Positions 16,787 through 26,485 of a stretch of DNA of 64,000 nt are shown in pieces. The notes beneath the pieces are model-generated. The model was not told the origin of the DNA. It did no database searches and worked only from the letters and a program-made list of their open reading frames with translations. The DNA is from Brevundimonas pishanensis (GTDB lineage: Bacteria > Pseudomonadota > Alphaproteobacteria > Caulobacterales > Caulobacteraceae): positions 16,746-80,745 of the forward strand of contig NZ_JAJKBG010000009.1 of the NCBI RefSeq assembly GCF_022750635.1. The letters are read 5' to 3'. Position 1 is the stretch's first letter, and the number at the start of each line of letters is the position of its first letter. The position numbers were made by a program, and so were the translations under genes.

Positions 16787-18022
16787 ATGAAGATCATCAA
16801 CGGCCTTTTCACGTCCGAAGCCGTCAGTGCTGGGCATCCGGACAAGCTTTGTGACCGCATTTCCGACACCGTACTGGATGCTTTCCTTACCCTTGACCCT
16901 GACGCCAGGGTCGCCTGTGAGACATTTGCCATCAATGATCGCATCATTGTTGCAGGTGAATTCAAGGCCAAGCCCGGGGTTGCCCGACAGGTCGAAGCGC
17001 AAGCCGAAGCACTCGTTCGCAAGGCTTTGAAGGATGTAGGCTACGGCACTGCCGACAATGATATCGCCCCTGAAACGTGCCTGATTGAATTGGCGTTCAA
17101 TGCGCAGGCCGCGGAGATCAGTCAGGCGGTTGACGGTTCTGCTAACCTCGGTGCTGGCGATCAGGGTATTATGTTCGGTTATGCGTGCGATGAAACTCCT
17201 GAGCTCATGCCACTCGCCTGGAGCCTCGCGAATTCGCTGGTCAATCGCGCACAGGAAATGAACGAGCGGTCGCGCTATCAGCGTGGGGCCTCTCCAGTCC
17301 GTCCGCTGAGGCCCGATGGCAAGACCCAGGTTACCGTTCGCTATGAGGATGGCCGGCCCGTTGGCGTCCAGTCGGTCGTGGTTTCCTGGCAGCATTCTGC
17401 GGACCTTACGCTCGAACAGGTGCGCTGGTGGCTTCAGCGTTTCGTCGTCGACACGATTATCCCTCCGGAGCTGCGAACTGAGGACTTCGTCATGCATCTC
17501 AATCCCGGCGGCCGTTTTACCATTGGCGGCCCCAAGGCAGACACGGGGCTGACGGGCCGCAAGATCATTGTCGACACTTACGGTGGTGCTGCACCGCACG
17601 GTGGCGGTGCCTTTTCGGGAAAAGATCCCAGCAAGGTGGACCGGTCGGGTGCGTATGCGGCCCGCTGGATTGCGAAGGCTACCGTCGCGTCGGGCCTGGC
17701 CCGAAAGGCAACAGTCCAACTCTCCTATGCCATTGGCCTCGCAGAACCGATCAGCATCGTGGTCGACACTGATGGGACGGCTACCGTACCGGACGAGATT
17801 ATCGCTGACGCTATCCGGGAGGTGTTTGATCTGTCGCCCGCCGGGATCATTGAAGCGCTTCAGCTCAAGCGTCCAATTTACACAGCGACGTCCTCGCTCG
17901 GCCATTTTGGCGCGTTCCGCGACAGCGGGACCTATCTCTGGGAAACCACGGACCGCGCGGGGGCTCTTAGCGATGCCGTTCGATCGAAAATGAGACCTAC
18001 CACGTTAACTGAGCGCAGTTAA
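16787..18022 (+). CDS. metK: S-adenosylmethionine synthetase (C-terminus replaced by IS6 sequence)
   Basis: A 411-residue methionine adenosyltransferase, making SAM from ATP and methionine. Family motifs are all present: SAGHPDKLCDRISD, the GAGDQGIMFGYA hexapeptide region, and the GGGAFSGKDPSKVDRSGAYA loop with the second-site P-loop-like segment. The body reads normally to WETTDRAGALSDAVRSK. The last few residues (TLTERS) and the stop codon come from an IS6-family left-end remnant (GTTAACTGAGCGCAGTTAA), so the native tail has been cut and replaced; since that tail is variable the enzyme may still work. A mobile extra metK is unusual because every cell already has this essential gene. Confidence 0.93.
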   Translation: MKIINGLFTSEAVSAGHPDKLCDRISDTVLDAFLTLDPDARVACETFAINDRIIVAGEFKAKPGVARQVEAQAEALVRKALKDVGYGTADNDIAPETCLIELAFNAQAAEISQAVDGSANLGAGDQGIMFGYACDETPELMPLAWSLANSLVNRAQEMNERSRYQRGASPVRPLRPDGKTQVTVRYEDGRPVGVQSVVVSWQHSADLTLEQVRWWLQRFVVDTIIPPELRTEDFVMHLNPGGRFTIGGPKADTGLTGRKIIVDTYGGAAPHGGGAFSGKDPSKVDRSGAYAARWIAKATVASGLARKATVQLSYAIGLAEPISIVVDTDGTATVPDEIIADAIREVFDLSPAGIIEALQLKRPIYTATSSLGHFGAFRDSGTYLWETTDRAGALSDAVRSKMRPTTLTERS

Positions 18023-18130
18023 ATCCCCCAACATAACCTTGTTCAGGCGACAGCAGCCGCCCAAGCGGTATCGGCATCGGCGCGAAAACGACCAAGTGTA
18101 GGCCTGCGGATCAGATAGCGCTGAATGTAA
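18002..18130 (-). mobile_element. IS6-family left-end remnant
   Basis: Matches the transposase-3' end of the complete IS6 copies (CGGTATCGGCATCGGCGCGA region) but lacks the outermost repeat on the left and everything beyond 18130 on the right. It provides the metK stop codon. Confidence 0.8.
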
Positions 18131-18508
18131 CTACGAGCGCAATACTCAGCATCTTATATGATGTGCAAATCCTGGCGCATTAGGGAACGGCTTTCAGAGG
18201 CGGCTACGGCCATCTCTCCGAGCGTTCCGACTGCAAACTACACACACCTAAAAGAACAGCCCGACTGGAAATCACACGATCGTTCGGGGGGCGCTGCGTG
18301 ACTTTCCGTCGGGCTGAGTATGGGGCCATGAAGCTTACCCCACGTCAGCATATAACCACGACTTAAGAATAAGAGCGAATCATAAGTATCATCGTTTTCT
18401 TAAGTCGCAATGCCGCTTGGTCAACGCACCCTTCTCCCCCCTTTTGGGGCGACCGAAGCGTGACCTTTCAACGGCTTCGCACACCTTCACTACACCCCAT
18501 ACAAATCG
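18131..18508. other. Stretch without a recognised gene
   Basis: No convincing coding frame. It contains a perfect 10-bp inverted repeat GACTTAAGAA (18360-18369) / TTCTTAAGTC (18397-18406) with 27 bases between, and an otherwise AT-richer leader-like segment. Promoter function cannot be assigned. Confidence 0.5.
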
Positions 18509-18590
18509 GGCGCTGACAAGTTCACCGGTCTGAGCAAAAATCAGTCCTCCCCTTGCCGATTTCAGACCATTTTCGTCGCTTTCCGGGGAT
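18509..18590 (-). mobile_element. Remnant of the second IS6-type (B) left end
   Basis: GCTGACAAGTTCACCGGTCT and the following ATCAGTCCTCCCCTTGCCGA align, with several changes, to the left end of the type-B element at 32092. A degraded scrap. Confidence 0.6.
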
Positions 18591-18697
18591 GAATTGCGGC
18601 ACCATTTTCTGTCCGAACTCATCAAATATTCGGCCATGCAGCTTCGCGCGTTTGAGATTTGGCGCGCGACGTTTCCAAACGTCCGCGCGGTGGCTGA

Positions 18698-18935
18698 GGT
18701 GCTGTCACGTTAACGGCGACCAGATCAGAAGCCCCCACCCCGCCCTGCTCAAGCCGTTGCCGTCGCCCAAGCAGCATCTGCATCGCCGCGAAAGCGACGA
18801 AGTGTGGATCGGCTAATCAGATGACGTTGGATATTGAAGGTGTTGTAGATCGCTGCGTGCGTTGTGAGAAATCTTTGAGCTGAAGCTTGGGATTTGAACC
18901 TTTGCTGCTGGCGTTCTCGTCGTCGGATCGGCAAA
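18698..18935 (-). mobile_element. IS6-family type-A left-end fragment
   Basis: Begins with the inverted repeat GGTGCTGTCACGTTAAC and covers the 3' third of the transposase gene up to the RRRERQ codons, where the next full copy begins abruptly at 18936. Confidence 0.85.
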
Positions 18936-19751
18936 GGTGCTGTCAGGGTAACTGAGCGCAGCCGAAAGCCCCCTACCCTGCTCATTCTCAGGCGGTAGCG
19001 GCCGCCCATGCGGTATCCGCATCGACGCGAAAACGACGAAGTGTGGATCTGCTGATCAGATGGCGCTGGATGTTGAAGGTGTTGTAGATCGCTGCGTGGG
19101 TAGTGAGAAATCTTTGTGCTGAGGCTTGGGATTTGAACCTCTGCTGCTGCCTCTCCCGTCGCCGGATCGGCAGGTGCGAGTTCTCGACACGGTTGTTATC
19201 TCGAAGCCGACCGGGACGATGAAGGTGCCGTAGTTTCAGCTGATCGAGCGCCGCACCGTACGATGCCAGACCGTCCGTTGTGATGCTTTCTGGCTCAACT
19301 GGTTGATTGTGAAGAAGGCGCTTGATCAACTTCAAAGCCGCCTCTGCATCCCGCCGATGCTGGACGATGACATCTAAAACCTCGCCTTCGTCGTCAACCG
19401 CGCGCCACAGATACATGCGCCGTCCTCCGATCTTGCAGACCATTTCATCGAGATGCCAACGGCCTGTCGGAGACACTCTCCTCTTCTTGAGCCGCCGTGC
19501 AATCAGAGGCCCGAACTTGATCGTCCAGCACCGGATCGTTTCGTAGCTGACGTCAATTCCGCGTTGCGCCATCAGTTCCTCGACGTCGCGGAAGCTCAAG
19601 CTGAAACGAAAGTACAGCCACACGGCATGGCGTATCACCTCAGCTGGAAAACGATGTCGCTTAAAAGATAGAGGCTTCATAAAATCGCCCACCCCACCAA
19701 TGGCTTGCAGCCGTCTAAGTGGAGAATGTTTAGCGTTAGACTGACAGCACC
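18936..19751 (-). mobile_element. IS6-family element A1 (816 bp)
   Basis: Bounded by GGTGCTGTCAGGGTAAC and GTTAGACTGACAGCACC. The 8 bp outside each end (tcggcaaa, aggccacg) are not direct repeats. Confidence 0.93.
18988..19680 (-). CDS. IS6-family transposase A1
   Basis: A 230-residue DDE transposase. An N-terminal HTH is followed by the catalytic core: Asp in GRWHLDEMVCKIGG, Asp in TTDGLASYGAAL, Glu in NNRVENSHLP, then the IS6 signature RRRERQQQRFKSQASAQRFL. ATG 19680 is chosen because all sister copies begin MKPLSFKRHRFP; a longer open frame to 19833 runs through the element end into foreign DNA. All residues needed for activity are present. Confidence 0.95.
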   Translation of the reverse strand: MKPLSFKRHRFPAEVIRHAVWLYFRFSLSFRDVEELMAQRGIDVSYETIRCWTIKFGPLIARRLKKRRVSPTGRWHLDEMVCKIGGRRMYLWRAVDDEGEVLDVIVQHRRDAEAALKLIKRLLHNQPVEPESITTDGLASYGAALDQLKLRHLHRPGRLRDNNRVENSHLPIRRRERQQQRFKSQASAQRFLTTHAAIYNTFNIQRHLISRSTLRRFRVDADTAWAAATA

Positions 19752-19876
19752 AGGCCACGGTCTCGATCATCTCATGCAGGCCGCGTCCTCCACGCAGAGT
19801 CTGGCTGAACGCCACCAGCACGCCCCTGCGCAACAGTTCAGTTCCGTCCCGCCATCGGACCTGGTTGTGCTCCTAC

Positions 19877-22249
19877 TCACAGCCGCACGCGGTTGAGGCG
19901 CAGTGCGTTGGTCACGACGCTGACGGAAGACAGCGCCATCGCCGCCGCCGCGATCATTGGCGAGAGCAGGATGCCGAAAAAGGGATACAGAACCCCCGCC
20001 GCGATCGGCACTCCGGCGGCGTTGTAGATAAAGGCGAAGAACAGGTTCTGTCGGATATTCGACATCGTCGCCTTACTCAGTTCGCGAGCCCGGACGATCC
20101 CGTTCAGATCGCCTTTCAGAAGCGTCACGCCCGCGCTTTCCATGGCGACGTCGGTGCCCGGCCCCATCGCAATGCCGACGTCGGCTGTCGCCAGCGCAGG
20201 CGCATCATTGACCCCGTCGCCAGCCATGGCGACGATACGGCCTTCCTGTTTCAGCCGCGCGACGACAGCGGCCTTCTGATCGGGGAGCACATCAGCCTCG
20301 ACGGCGTCGATGCCGAGTTGACGCGCGACCGCTTCGGCCGTCGTGCGGTTATCGCCCGTCAGCATCACCACGGTGATGCCATCGGCGCGCAAGGCGGTGA
20401 GCGCTTCGGCCGTGGTCGATTTGACCGGATCAGCAATGGCGAACACCCCTGCGACCATGCTGTCGATGCCCATGAAAATCGCGGTCGCCCCATCCGTGCG
20501 AAGTTGGTCGGCCTGCGTCGCAAGGGAAGAGGTGTCGATCCCGCCCTCTCCCAGAAAGCGGGCATTGCCCAGCGTGATGCGTCTGCCCTCAATCGTTCCC
20601 ACCGCGCCCTTGCCCGTCGGCGAATCGAAGTCGCTGACGGAGGGGATTTCGATGTTGCGGTCCATCGCCGCGTTGACGATCGCCAACGCGACGGGATGTT
20701 CGGACGCCCGTTCGACCCCGGCGGCGATGCGCAGCAGTTCTTCCTCCTCAAAACCCTCTGAGACGATAATCCGGGTGACGGCAGGCTTGCCCTCGGTCAG
20801 CGTCCCGGTCTTGTCGACGACCAGGGTGTCGATCTTCTCCATATGCTCCAGGGCTTCAGCGTTCTTGATGAGGACGCCGAGGCCGGCGCCTCTTCCTACG
20901 CCGACCATGATCGACATCGGTGTCGCCAGCCCCAGCGCGCAGGGGCAGGCGATGATCAGCACCGCCACCGCCGCGACCAGTCCGTGCGCCAGGCGGGGCT
21001 CCGGTCCCCATATGCCCCAGGCCACGAAGGCGATCACCGCGACCACCAACACCGCCGGCACGAACCATCCGGCGACCTGGTCAGCCATACGCTGGATCGG
21101 CGCTCGCGACCGTTGCGCTTCGGCGACCATCTGGACAATGCGGGCCAGCATGGTGTCACGGCCGATCTTGTCTGTGCGGATTACCAGCGCGCCGCTCTGG
21201 TTCATCGTCCCGCCGATCACCGTGTCGGCGACCGTCTTGGTGACCGGCATGGATTCGCCAGTCACCATCGATTCATCGAGCGCCGAGCGGCCTTCCTCGA
21301 CGACACCATCGACCGGCACCTTTTCACCCGGCCGCACGCGCAGCCGGTCCCCGACCAAAACCAGTTCGAGCGCGACTTCCTCTTCGCTGCCGTCATCGGC
21401 GATACGCCGCGCGGTTTTCGGTGCCAGGTTGAGCAGGGCCTTGATCGCGCCGGAGGTCCGCTCGCGCGCCCTCAGTTCGAGAACCTGCCCGAGCAGCACC
21501 AGGGTGGTGATCACGGCGGCAGCTTCGAAATAGACCGCAACCGACCCGTCCGAGGCCCGGAAGGCGGCCGGGAAGATGTCCGGCATCAAGGTCGCAATGA
21601 CGCTGTAGCCCCAGGCCACTCCTGTCCCCATGGCGATCAGGGTGAACATGTTGAGATTGCGGGTCTTTAGCGACGCCCATGCGCGTTCGAAGAAAGGCCA
21701 GCCTGCCCAGAGCACGACCGGCGTCGCCAGGACGAACTGAATCCAGATCGACAGCTTCATGGGCAGGAGATGATGCAGCGCGGGGAAGAGATGCGCGCCC
21801 ATTTCAAGGACAAACACGGGAAGGGTCAGCACCAGTGCAACCCAGAACCGGCGCGACATGTCGGTCAGTTCGGCGCTGGGGCCAGCGCCTGCGGTCACCA
21901 TCTCCGGTTCGAGCGCCATGCCGCAGATGGGGCAGGCCCCAGGGTGATCCTGTCGGATTTCCGGATGCATCGGGCAGGTCCAGATCGACCCCGCCGGGGC
22001 TTCCACAATCCGATCAACAGACGGACTCAGGTAATGTTCAGGATCGGCCACGAATTTTTCTCGGCAGCCTGCGCTGCAAAAATGGTGATCATGGCCGGCA
22101 TGGGTGGCGTGGTGGGCCGTCTTCTGCGGATCGACGGTCATGCCGCAAACCGGATCGACGGCCGTGTCGGAGATTCCGTCCGGCCCGTGCTGTGCATGAC
22201 TTGCGGACCCATGAGGTCCAGCAGATGCGTTGTGTTTAGACTCGGCCAT
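19877..22249 (-). CDS. Copper-translocating P1B-type ATPase
   Basis: A 790-residue inner-membrane Cu(I) exporter (CopA/ActP type). The N-terminus has a YHS domain ([23 protein letters not shown]) and then a heavy-metal-binding domain ([27 protein letters not shown]) instead of the usual HMA domain. Catalytic parts: TGES in [14 protein letters not shown], membrane CPC in [13 protein letters not shown], phosphorylation [20 protein letters not shown], and hinge [20 protein letters not shown]. Start at ATG 22249 after AAAGGGG; a further 44 upstream codons are open but lack family similarity. Last gene of the copA-copB-copC-ATPase unit, 68 bp after copC. Confidence 0.95.
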   Translation of the reverse strand: MAESKHNASAGPHGSASHAQHGPDGISDTAVDPVCGMTVDPQKTAHHATHAGHDHHFCSAGCREKFVADPEHYLSPSVDRIVEAPAGSIWTCPMHPEIRQDHPGACPICGMALEPEMVTAGAGPSAELTDMSRRFWVALVLTLPVFVLEMGAHLFPALHHLLPMKLSIWIQFVLATPVVLWAGWPFFERAWASLKTRNLNMFTLIAMGTGVAWGYSVIATLMPDIFPAAFRASDGSVAVYFEAAAVITTLVLLGQVLELRARERTSGAIKALLNLAPKTARRIADDGSEEEVALELVLVGDRLRVRPGEKVPVDGVVEEGRSALDESMVTGESMPVTKTVADTVIGGTMNQSGALVIRTDKIGRDTMLARIVQMVAEAQRSRAPIQRMADQVAGWFVPAVLVVAVIAFVAWGIWGPEPRLAHGLVAAVAVLIIACPCALGLATPMSIMVGVGRGAGLGVLIKNAEALEHMEKIDTLVVDKTGTLTEGKPAVTRIIVSEGFEEEELLRIAAGVERASEHPVALAIVNAAMDRNIEIPSVSDFDSPTGKGAVGTIEGRRITLGNARFLGEGGIDTSSLATQADQLRTDGATAIFMGIDSMVAGVFAIADPVKSTTAEALTALRADGITVVMLTGDNRTTAEAVARQLGIDAVEADVLPDQKAAVVARLKQEGRIVAMAGDGVNDAPALATADVGIAMGPGTDVAMESAGVTLLKGDLNGIVRARELSKATMSNIRQNLFFAFIYNAAGVPIAAGVLYPFFGILLSPMIAAAAMALSSVSVVTNALRLNRVRL

Positions 22250-22317
22250 GAGCCGCCCCTTTTCAATCGTAGATCGATCCGGCCCCCGACCCGATGTCGG
22301 GCCGACAGTTGTTGATC

Positions 22318-22698
22318 CTAGTGAACCATGAAGCTGATGGAGCCGGACATCTTGTGCCCGTCCGGGGCTTCGGCGGTCCATACGGCAGTGTAGGCCCCCG
22401 GAGCGAGAAGCGGCAAGGCGACGCTGACAATCGCGGCGGCGGGCGCGGGCGGGGCTGCGACCACGATCGGCGCCTGGCCCTCGGCGGTGAGGGTGACGGT
22501 CTTAAGAATCATGGGGTGCGGGAAGGTCGCACTGAAGCGTTCCGGTGACCCATTCGTCATCGCGCCGTCGGCGGGCGTGGTGACGATGCCCGATGGAGCC
22601 AGGGTCGACTGCTGCATCCCGGCGTGGCCGGCGTGCGGGTCCTGGGCGGCGGCGGCTCCGGCGACCGTCAGAACGGCGGTGAGAACGAAAATACGCAT
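22318..22698 (-). CDS. copC: CopC-type periplasmic copper-binding protein
   Basis: A 126-residue protein with a Sec signal ([19 protein letters not shown]), a short His/Met-rich stretch ([11 protein letters not shown]), then a CopC beta-sandwich: [20 protein letters not shown] at the start and [17 protein letters not shown] at the end, where the His is a usual Cu(II) ligand. It lacks the typical N-terminal His directly after the signal. Lies 20 bp after copB. Confidence 0.88.
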   Translation of the reverse strand: MRIFVLTAVLTVAGAAAAQDPHAGHAGMQQSTLAPSGIVTTPADGAMTNGSPERFSATFPHPMILKTVTLTAEGQAPIVVAAPPAPAAAIVSVALPLLAPGAYTAVWTAEAPDGHKMSGSISFMVH

Positions 22699-22718
22699 AA
22701 TGAGTCCAATATCCTCGA

Positions 22719-23999
22719 TTAGAACCAGGCCTTGATCCCGACGATCAGGCGAACATCTTCGGCATCCTCGTCACGCGCCCTGGCGTAGTCGGCGGTGTCG
22801 CCCAGCGACCGGCTCCACTCGACCCCGACGTAGGGCGCGAACTCCTTACGGATTTCGTAGCGCAGGCGCAGGCCCGCCGTGACCGAGGTCAGACCCGAAC
22901 CGATCTCCAGTTCTGGAATGTCGCTGGCCGACATCGCCACTTCAATGGCCGGCTGAACGATCCACTTCTGGGTGATGCGCTGGTCATATTCGACCTCGGC
23001 ACGGGCGGTCAGGTCGCCTTCGGTCGACAGGAAGGCGGCGGCGTTCATTTCGAACCAATAGGGGGCGACGCCCTGAACGCCGACGGTCAGATAGGTGGTG
23101 TCGTCGCCGTCGGGGCGGAAGTCCTGCCTCACGCCCGCTTGAACGTCCCAGAAGGGGGCGATGGCGCGGCTGTAGAGAGCCTGGACCTCGGCTTCGTGCA
23201 GTTTGCCGCCGAAATCGCCTTCGCCCTCAGTCTTCCACCAGAAGCGGTTGATGTCGCCGCCGGTCCAGCCCTGAGCGTTCCAGCTATAGCCCTTCTCCCC
23301 ATCGCCGAAGCTGGATTCAATCGAGTCGATCAGCACGGCGGTAGAGCGAATGTCGCCGTTCTCGACCAGCAGTTGCTTGCGCGAGGCCGCCATGACGGCG
23401 GGGTCGAACAGCAGGTCCGCCGCATGGGCGGGCGCGGCGCGGGCGGCGGCAGGCGGCGGCGTCTCGACCATCCGTCCCCCGACAGCGTCCACGCTAGTCG
23501 GGATGTTGGGCGCACCGCCAGTCATGGCCGACATGTCATGACCAGCGTGGGGATCGGCGGCAGGCGCCTGAGCCGCCGCCGCCTGCATCCCGCTCATGTC
23601 ATGACCGGCGTGCGGGTCGGCCGCAGCCGCCGGAACCGCGCCCATGTTGTGACCGGCGTGAGAATCCGCGGCAGGCGCCTGGGCTGGAGCCATCTGCATC
23701 GCGCTCATGTCGTGCCCGGCGTGGGGGTCGGCCGCAGCCGCCGGGGCCGGAGCCGCCTGCATCCCGCTCATGTCATGGCCGGCGTGCGGATCGGTCGCCA
23801 CCGGCGCCGGCGGCGTGGCGCGACGGGGCTGAGGGGCGGCGGCGCGCGGCTTGGGCTTGGGGGCGGGCGTCGGCCGGGCTTGCGGAGGACGGGCGGGCGC
23901 GGCGTGGGCTCCGTGGCCGCCATGGGTCTGGGCGACGGCCGAACCGGCGGCCAGCATCAGGGGCAGAACCGCGACAGCGGCGAACAGGGCGCGGCTCAT
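22719..23999 (-). CDS. copB: CopB/PcoB outer-membrane copper resistance protein
   Basis: A 426-residue protein with a signal peptide ending SAVAQ, a Pro/Ala/His-rich linker, and five repeats of the type DPHAGHDMSGMQ (about residues 70-165) likely to bind copper. The C-terminal PF05275 barrel domain starts at LLFDPAVMAASRKQLLVEN and ends with Phe (LIVGIKAWF), as expected for an outer-membrane barrel. Its start overlaps the stop of the multicopper oxidase gene by four bases. Confidence 0.92.
   Translation of the reverse strand: MSRALFAAVAVLPLMLAAGSAVAQTHGGHGAHAAPARPPQARPTPAPKPKPRAAAPQPRRATPPAPVATDPHAGHDMSGMQAAPAPAAAADPHAGHDMSAMQMAPAQAPAADSHAGHNMGAVPAAAADPHAGHDMSGMQAAAAQAPAADPHAGHDMSAMTGGAPNIPTSVDAVGGRMVETPPPAAARAAPAHAADLLFDPAVMAASRKQLLVENGDIRSTAVLIDSIESSFGDGEKGYSWNAQGWTGGDINRFWWKTEGEGDFGGKLHEAEVQALYSRAIAPFWDVQAGVRQDFRPDGDDTTYLTVGVQGVAPYWFEMNAAAFLSTEGDLTARAEVEYDQRITQKWIVQPAIEVAMSASDIPELEIGSGLTSVTAGLRLRYEIRKEFAPYVGVEWSRSLGDTADYARARDEDAEDVRLIVGIKAWF
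23519..23796. repeat. Met/His-rich coding repeats in copB
   Basis: Five imperfect units of about 45-60 bp coding for D(P/S)HAGH(D/N)MxxMQ separated by Ala/Pro-rich linkers. Recombination between units could change copper-binding capacity. Confidence 0.85.
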
Positions 24000-25777
24000 C
24001 GGGCGGCTCCTTCCAGCGGACGAACCGTGACGACGTTGAACATCCCCGCGTGCATGTGCATCAGCAGGTGGCAGTGGAAGGCCCAGTCGCCCGGCGCGTT
24101 GGCGGTCAGGTCGAAGGTCACCTTGCCCCCCGGTGCCACATTGACCGTGTGCTTCAGCGGCTGATGCCCGTCATGGCCGTTGACCAGCTCGAAGAAGTGG
24201 CCGTGCAGGTGGATGGGGTGGGCCATCATGGTGTCGTTGACCAGGGTGACGCGGACCCGCTCGTTCAGCTCAAACCGGATCGGCTCGACCAGCTCCGAGA
24301 ACTTGCGTCCGTCAAAGCCCCACATGAACCGTTCCATATTGCCGGTCAGGTGGATTTCCATCGAACGCGACGGGGCGCGGGTGTCGGTGTTCGGCGTCAG
24401 CGAGCGCAGGTCGGTATAGACCAGCACCCGGTGATCCACGTCCTGCAGCCCCTGCGGCCGCTCGCCCAGACGGTTGGCGGGCGCGGGCGCGATAGCGTCC
24501 ACGCCGACGCCGACGGCCATGTCGGCGGGGGCGTTGTTGGGGTCACGCATGCTCATGGCGCCGTGGTCCATCGGCGCGGCGGCGGCTCCGGCTGTGGCGG
24601 CCCCTGCAGCACCGTGTGCCGAGTGGTCCATGCCCGCCATGCTGCCGTGGTCCATGCCGCCCATGCCCATGTCGGTCATGGTCAGGTTCGGCACCTTGCG
24701 CAGGGGGGGAACCTCGGCGGTCATGCCCATACGCGGGGCCAGGGTCGCGCGCCCCATGCCCGAACGGTCGATGGCCTCCGACACGATGGTGTAGGCGCGG
24801 TCCTCAAGCGGACGGACGATGACGTCATAGGTCTCGGCGACCGAAATCTGGAACTCGTCCACCTCGACCGGGCGGACGTGCTCGCCGTCGGCCTGAACCA
24901 CGGTCATGGCCAGACCCGGAATGCGGACGTTGAAGATCGACATGGCCGAGGCGTTGATGACGCGCAGGCGCACCCGCTCGCCGGGCCGGAACAGGCCGGT
25001 CCAGTTCTCCTCAGGCCCGTGGCCGTTGACCAGATAGGTGTAGGTCGTGCCGTTGACGTCCAGGATGTCGCGCGGGTCCATCCGCATGGCCCCCCACATC
25101 CGGCGCTCGGCCAGGCTCATACCGTCCGATCCGTCCAGCAGGCCCGCCAGTGTGGTCTTCTGCATGTTGAAGTAGCCGGGGCTCTTCTTCAGCTTGGCCA
25201 GGATTTCGTGCGGATGCATGAAGCTCCAGTCCGACAGGACCAGAACATGCTCGCGGTCATAGCCGACCGGATCGGCGCCCGCCGGGTCGATGACGATGGG
25301 GCCATAGTGGCCCATGGCCTCCTGCAAACCCGAGTGGCTGTGATACCAGTAGGTGCCCGACTGCTTCAGCGGAAACTCATAGACAAAGGTCTCGCGCGGC
25401 TTGATGCCGGGGAAGCTGACGCCCGGCACACCGTCCATCTGGAACGGCAGCAGCAAGCCATGCCAATGGATCGAGGTGTCCTCGTCCAGTGTGTTGGTGA
25501 CCGACAGGCGCACGTTCTGGCCTTCGCGCATCCGCAGCATGGGGGCGGGCAACAGGCCGTTGACCGTCACCGCATGGCCGGTGCGCCCGCCGACGATGAA
25601 TTCGGAGCGGCCCACCGTCAGGTCGATATTCGGCCCCGCCAGCGTCGGCAAATCGGCGCGCAGCCCGGCTGATCCGGTCTGAGCCCAAGCGGGTAGGAGC
25701 CCTTGCAATCCCAGCAGGCCGCCACCCGCGACGGCGCCACGAAGAAGGGTTCGACGATCGAAGTGTGGGGTCGACAT
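23996..25777 (-). CDS. copA: Multicopper oxidase CopA (PcoA type)
   Basis: A 593-residue periplasmic oxidase of Cu(I). It has a twin-arginine signal (FDRRTLLRGAVAGGGLLG). Copper ligands: IHWHGLLLP, YWYHSHSGLQEAMGHYG, HPIHLHGHFFEL and the C-terminal WAFHCHLLMHMHAGM with the type-1 Cys. Residues about 370-430 form the Met/His-rich insert (MGMGGMDHGSMAGMDHSAHG) typical of copper-resistance CopA. ATG 25777 lies after AAGGAA. First gene of the copper operon. Confidence 0.95.
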   Translation of the reverse strand: MSTPHFDRRTLLRGAVAGGGLLGLQGLLPAWAQTGSAGLRADLPTLAGPNIDLTVGRSEFIVGGRTGHAVTVNGLLPAPMLRMREGQNVRLSVTNTLDEDTSIHWHGLLLPFQMDGVPGVSFPGIKPRETFVYEFPLKQSGTYWYHSHSGLQEAMGHYGPIVIDPAGADPVGYDREHVLVLSDWSFMHPHEILAKLKKSPGYFNMQKTTLAGLLDGSDGMSLAERRMWGAMRMDPRDILDVNGTTYTYLVNGHGPEENWTGLFRPGERVRLRVINASAMSIFNVRIPGLAMTVVQADGEHVRPVEVDEFQISVAETYDVIVRPLEDRAYTIVSEAIDRSGMGRATLAPRMGMTAEVPPLRKVPNLTMTDMGMGGMDHGSMAGMDHSAHGAAGAATAGAAAAPMDHGAMSMRDPNNAPADMAVGVGVDAIAPAPANRLGERPQGLQDVDHRVLVYTDLRSLTPNTDTRAPSRSMEIHLTGNMERFMWGFDGRKFSELVEPIRFELNERVRVTLVNDTMMAHPIHLHGHFFELVNGHDGHQPLKHTVNVAPGGKVTFDLTANAPGDWAFHCHLLMHMHAGMFNVVTVRPLEGAAR

Positions 25778-25894
25778 CAGCAAGAAGTTCCTTGATCTGC
25801 TATTCAGCCATTCGTTCAGATACGCATCCTGGCGACCAAGCCCTTGCGACAGGACGCCACAGCCACCCAGATCAAAGCCTTCTGCGCCTTCCCA

Positions 25895-26476
25895 TCATGG
25901 CGGGGTCAGGCGCCTTCGCTCGGCTTGGCGCGCCAAGACCTCTGATAATTTCATGCGCGCGCGGGCGATGCGGGTCTCCACAGCCTTCGGCGTGACGCCC
26001 AGGATTGTTGCGATCTCGGCATGAGACCGCCCTTCGAGCGTCGCGAGCAGGAGGGGAGCCTTCAGGCCGTCCGGAAGGTCTGCCAACGCGCGTTTCAGGT
26101 CCGCCACCCTGCGCAGGTCGTCCAGCCGGACCTCGGGTGTAGGCGTATCGTCGCTCACCGTTGTCGCCTCGGGCGCATCAAGACCCATGACCCCGCGCAC
26201 GACGCGGCGAACCGCTCTCCGACGGCTCCAATCGCGACATTTGTTCAGGGCGATGGAGCGCAGCCAGACATCGAAGGGCCGCGTCGGATCGTATCGTCGC
26301 ACGGCCAGCCAGGCGGCGACATAGGTCTCCTGCAACAGGTCGTGGGCCTCGTCCTCGTCACCGACATAGCGGCGGATGAAGCGATGCAGATCACCCTTGG
26401 TCGCAGCCATCAGGGCGGTGAAGGAGGCTCGGTCTCCGCCTGCCGCGCGAACCTCGATGCTCTGCTCGGCTTCCAC
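25895..26476 (-). CDS. ECF sigma factor (CnrH-like)
   Basis: A 193-residue sigma-70 region 2/4 protein. Region 2 is RRYVGDEDEAHDLLQETYVAAW and RPFDVWLRSIALNKCRDWSRR; region 4 is RSHAEIATILGVTPKAVETR. The start is GTG at 26476. It is the third gene of a unit with a membrane anti-sigma (26923) and a periplasmic sensor (26486), nine bases after the latter. This Y-X-H order is that of the cobalt/nickel CnrYXH system. The likely target is the adjacent copper operon or the acyltransferase operon; metal specificity is not visible. Confidence 0.9.
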   Translation of the reverse strand: MEAEQSIEVRAAGGDRASFTALMAATKGDLHRFIRRYVGDEDEAHDLLQETYVAAWLAVRRYDPTRPFDVWLRSIALNKCRDWSRRRAVRRVVRGVMGLDAPEATTVSDDTPTPEVRLDDLRRVADLKRALADLPDGLKAPLLLATLEGRSHAEIATILGVTPKAVETRIARARMKLSEVLARQAERRRLTPP

Positions 26477-26485
26477 GCGCGGCGC

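Noticed and set aside
18749..19009. 86-codon frame joining two IS6 fragments
   Set aside because: It is created by the abutting truncated and full IS6 copies; the N-terminal part is the translated terminal repeat.
24050..25672. 540-codon frame opposite the multicopper oxidase
   Set aside because: His/Arg/Gln-rich shadow; the sense strand has all copper ligands and a Tat signal.
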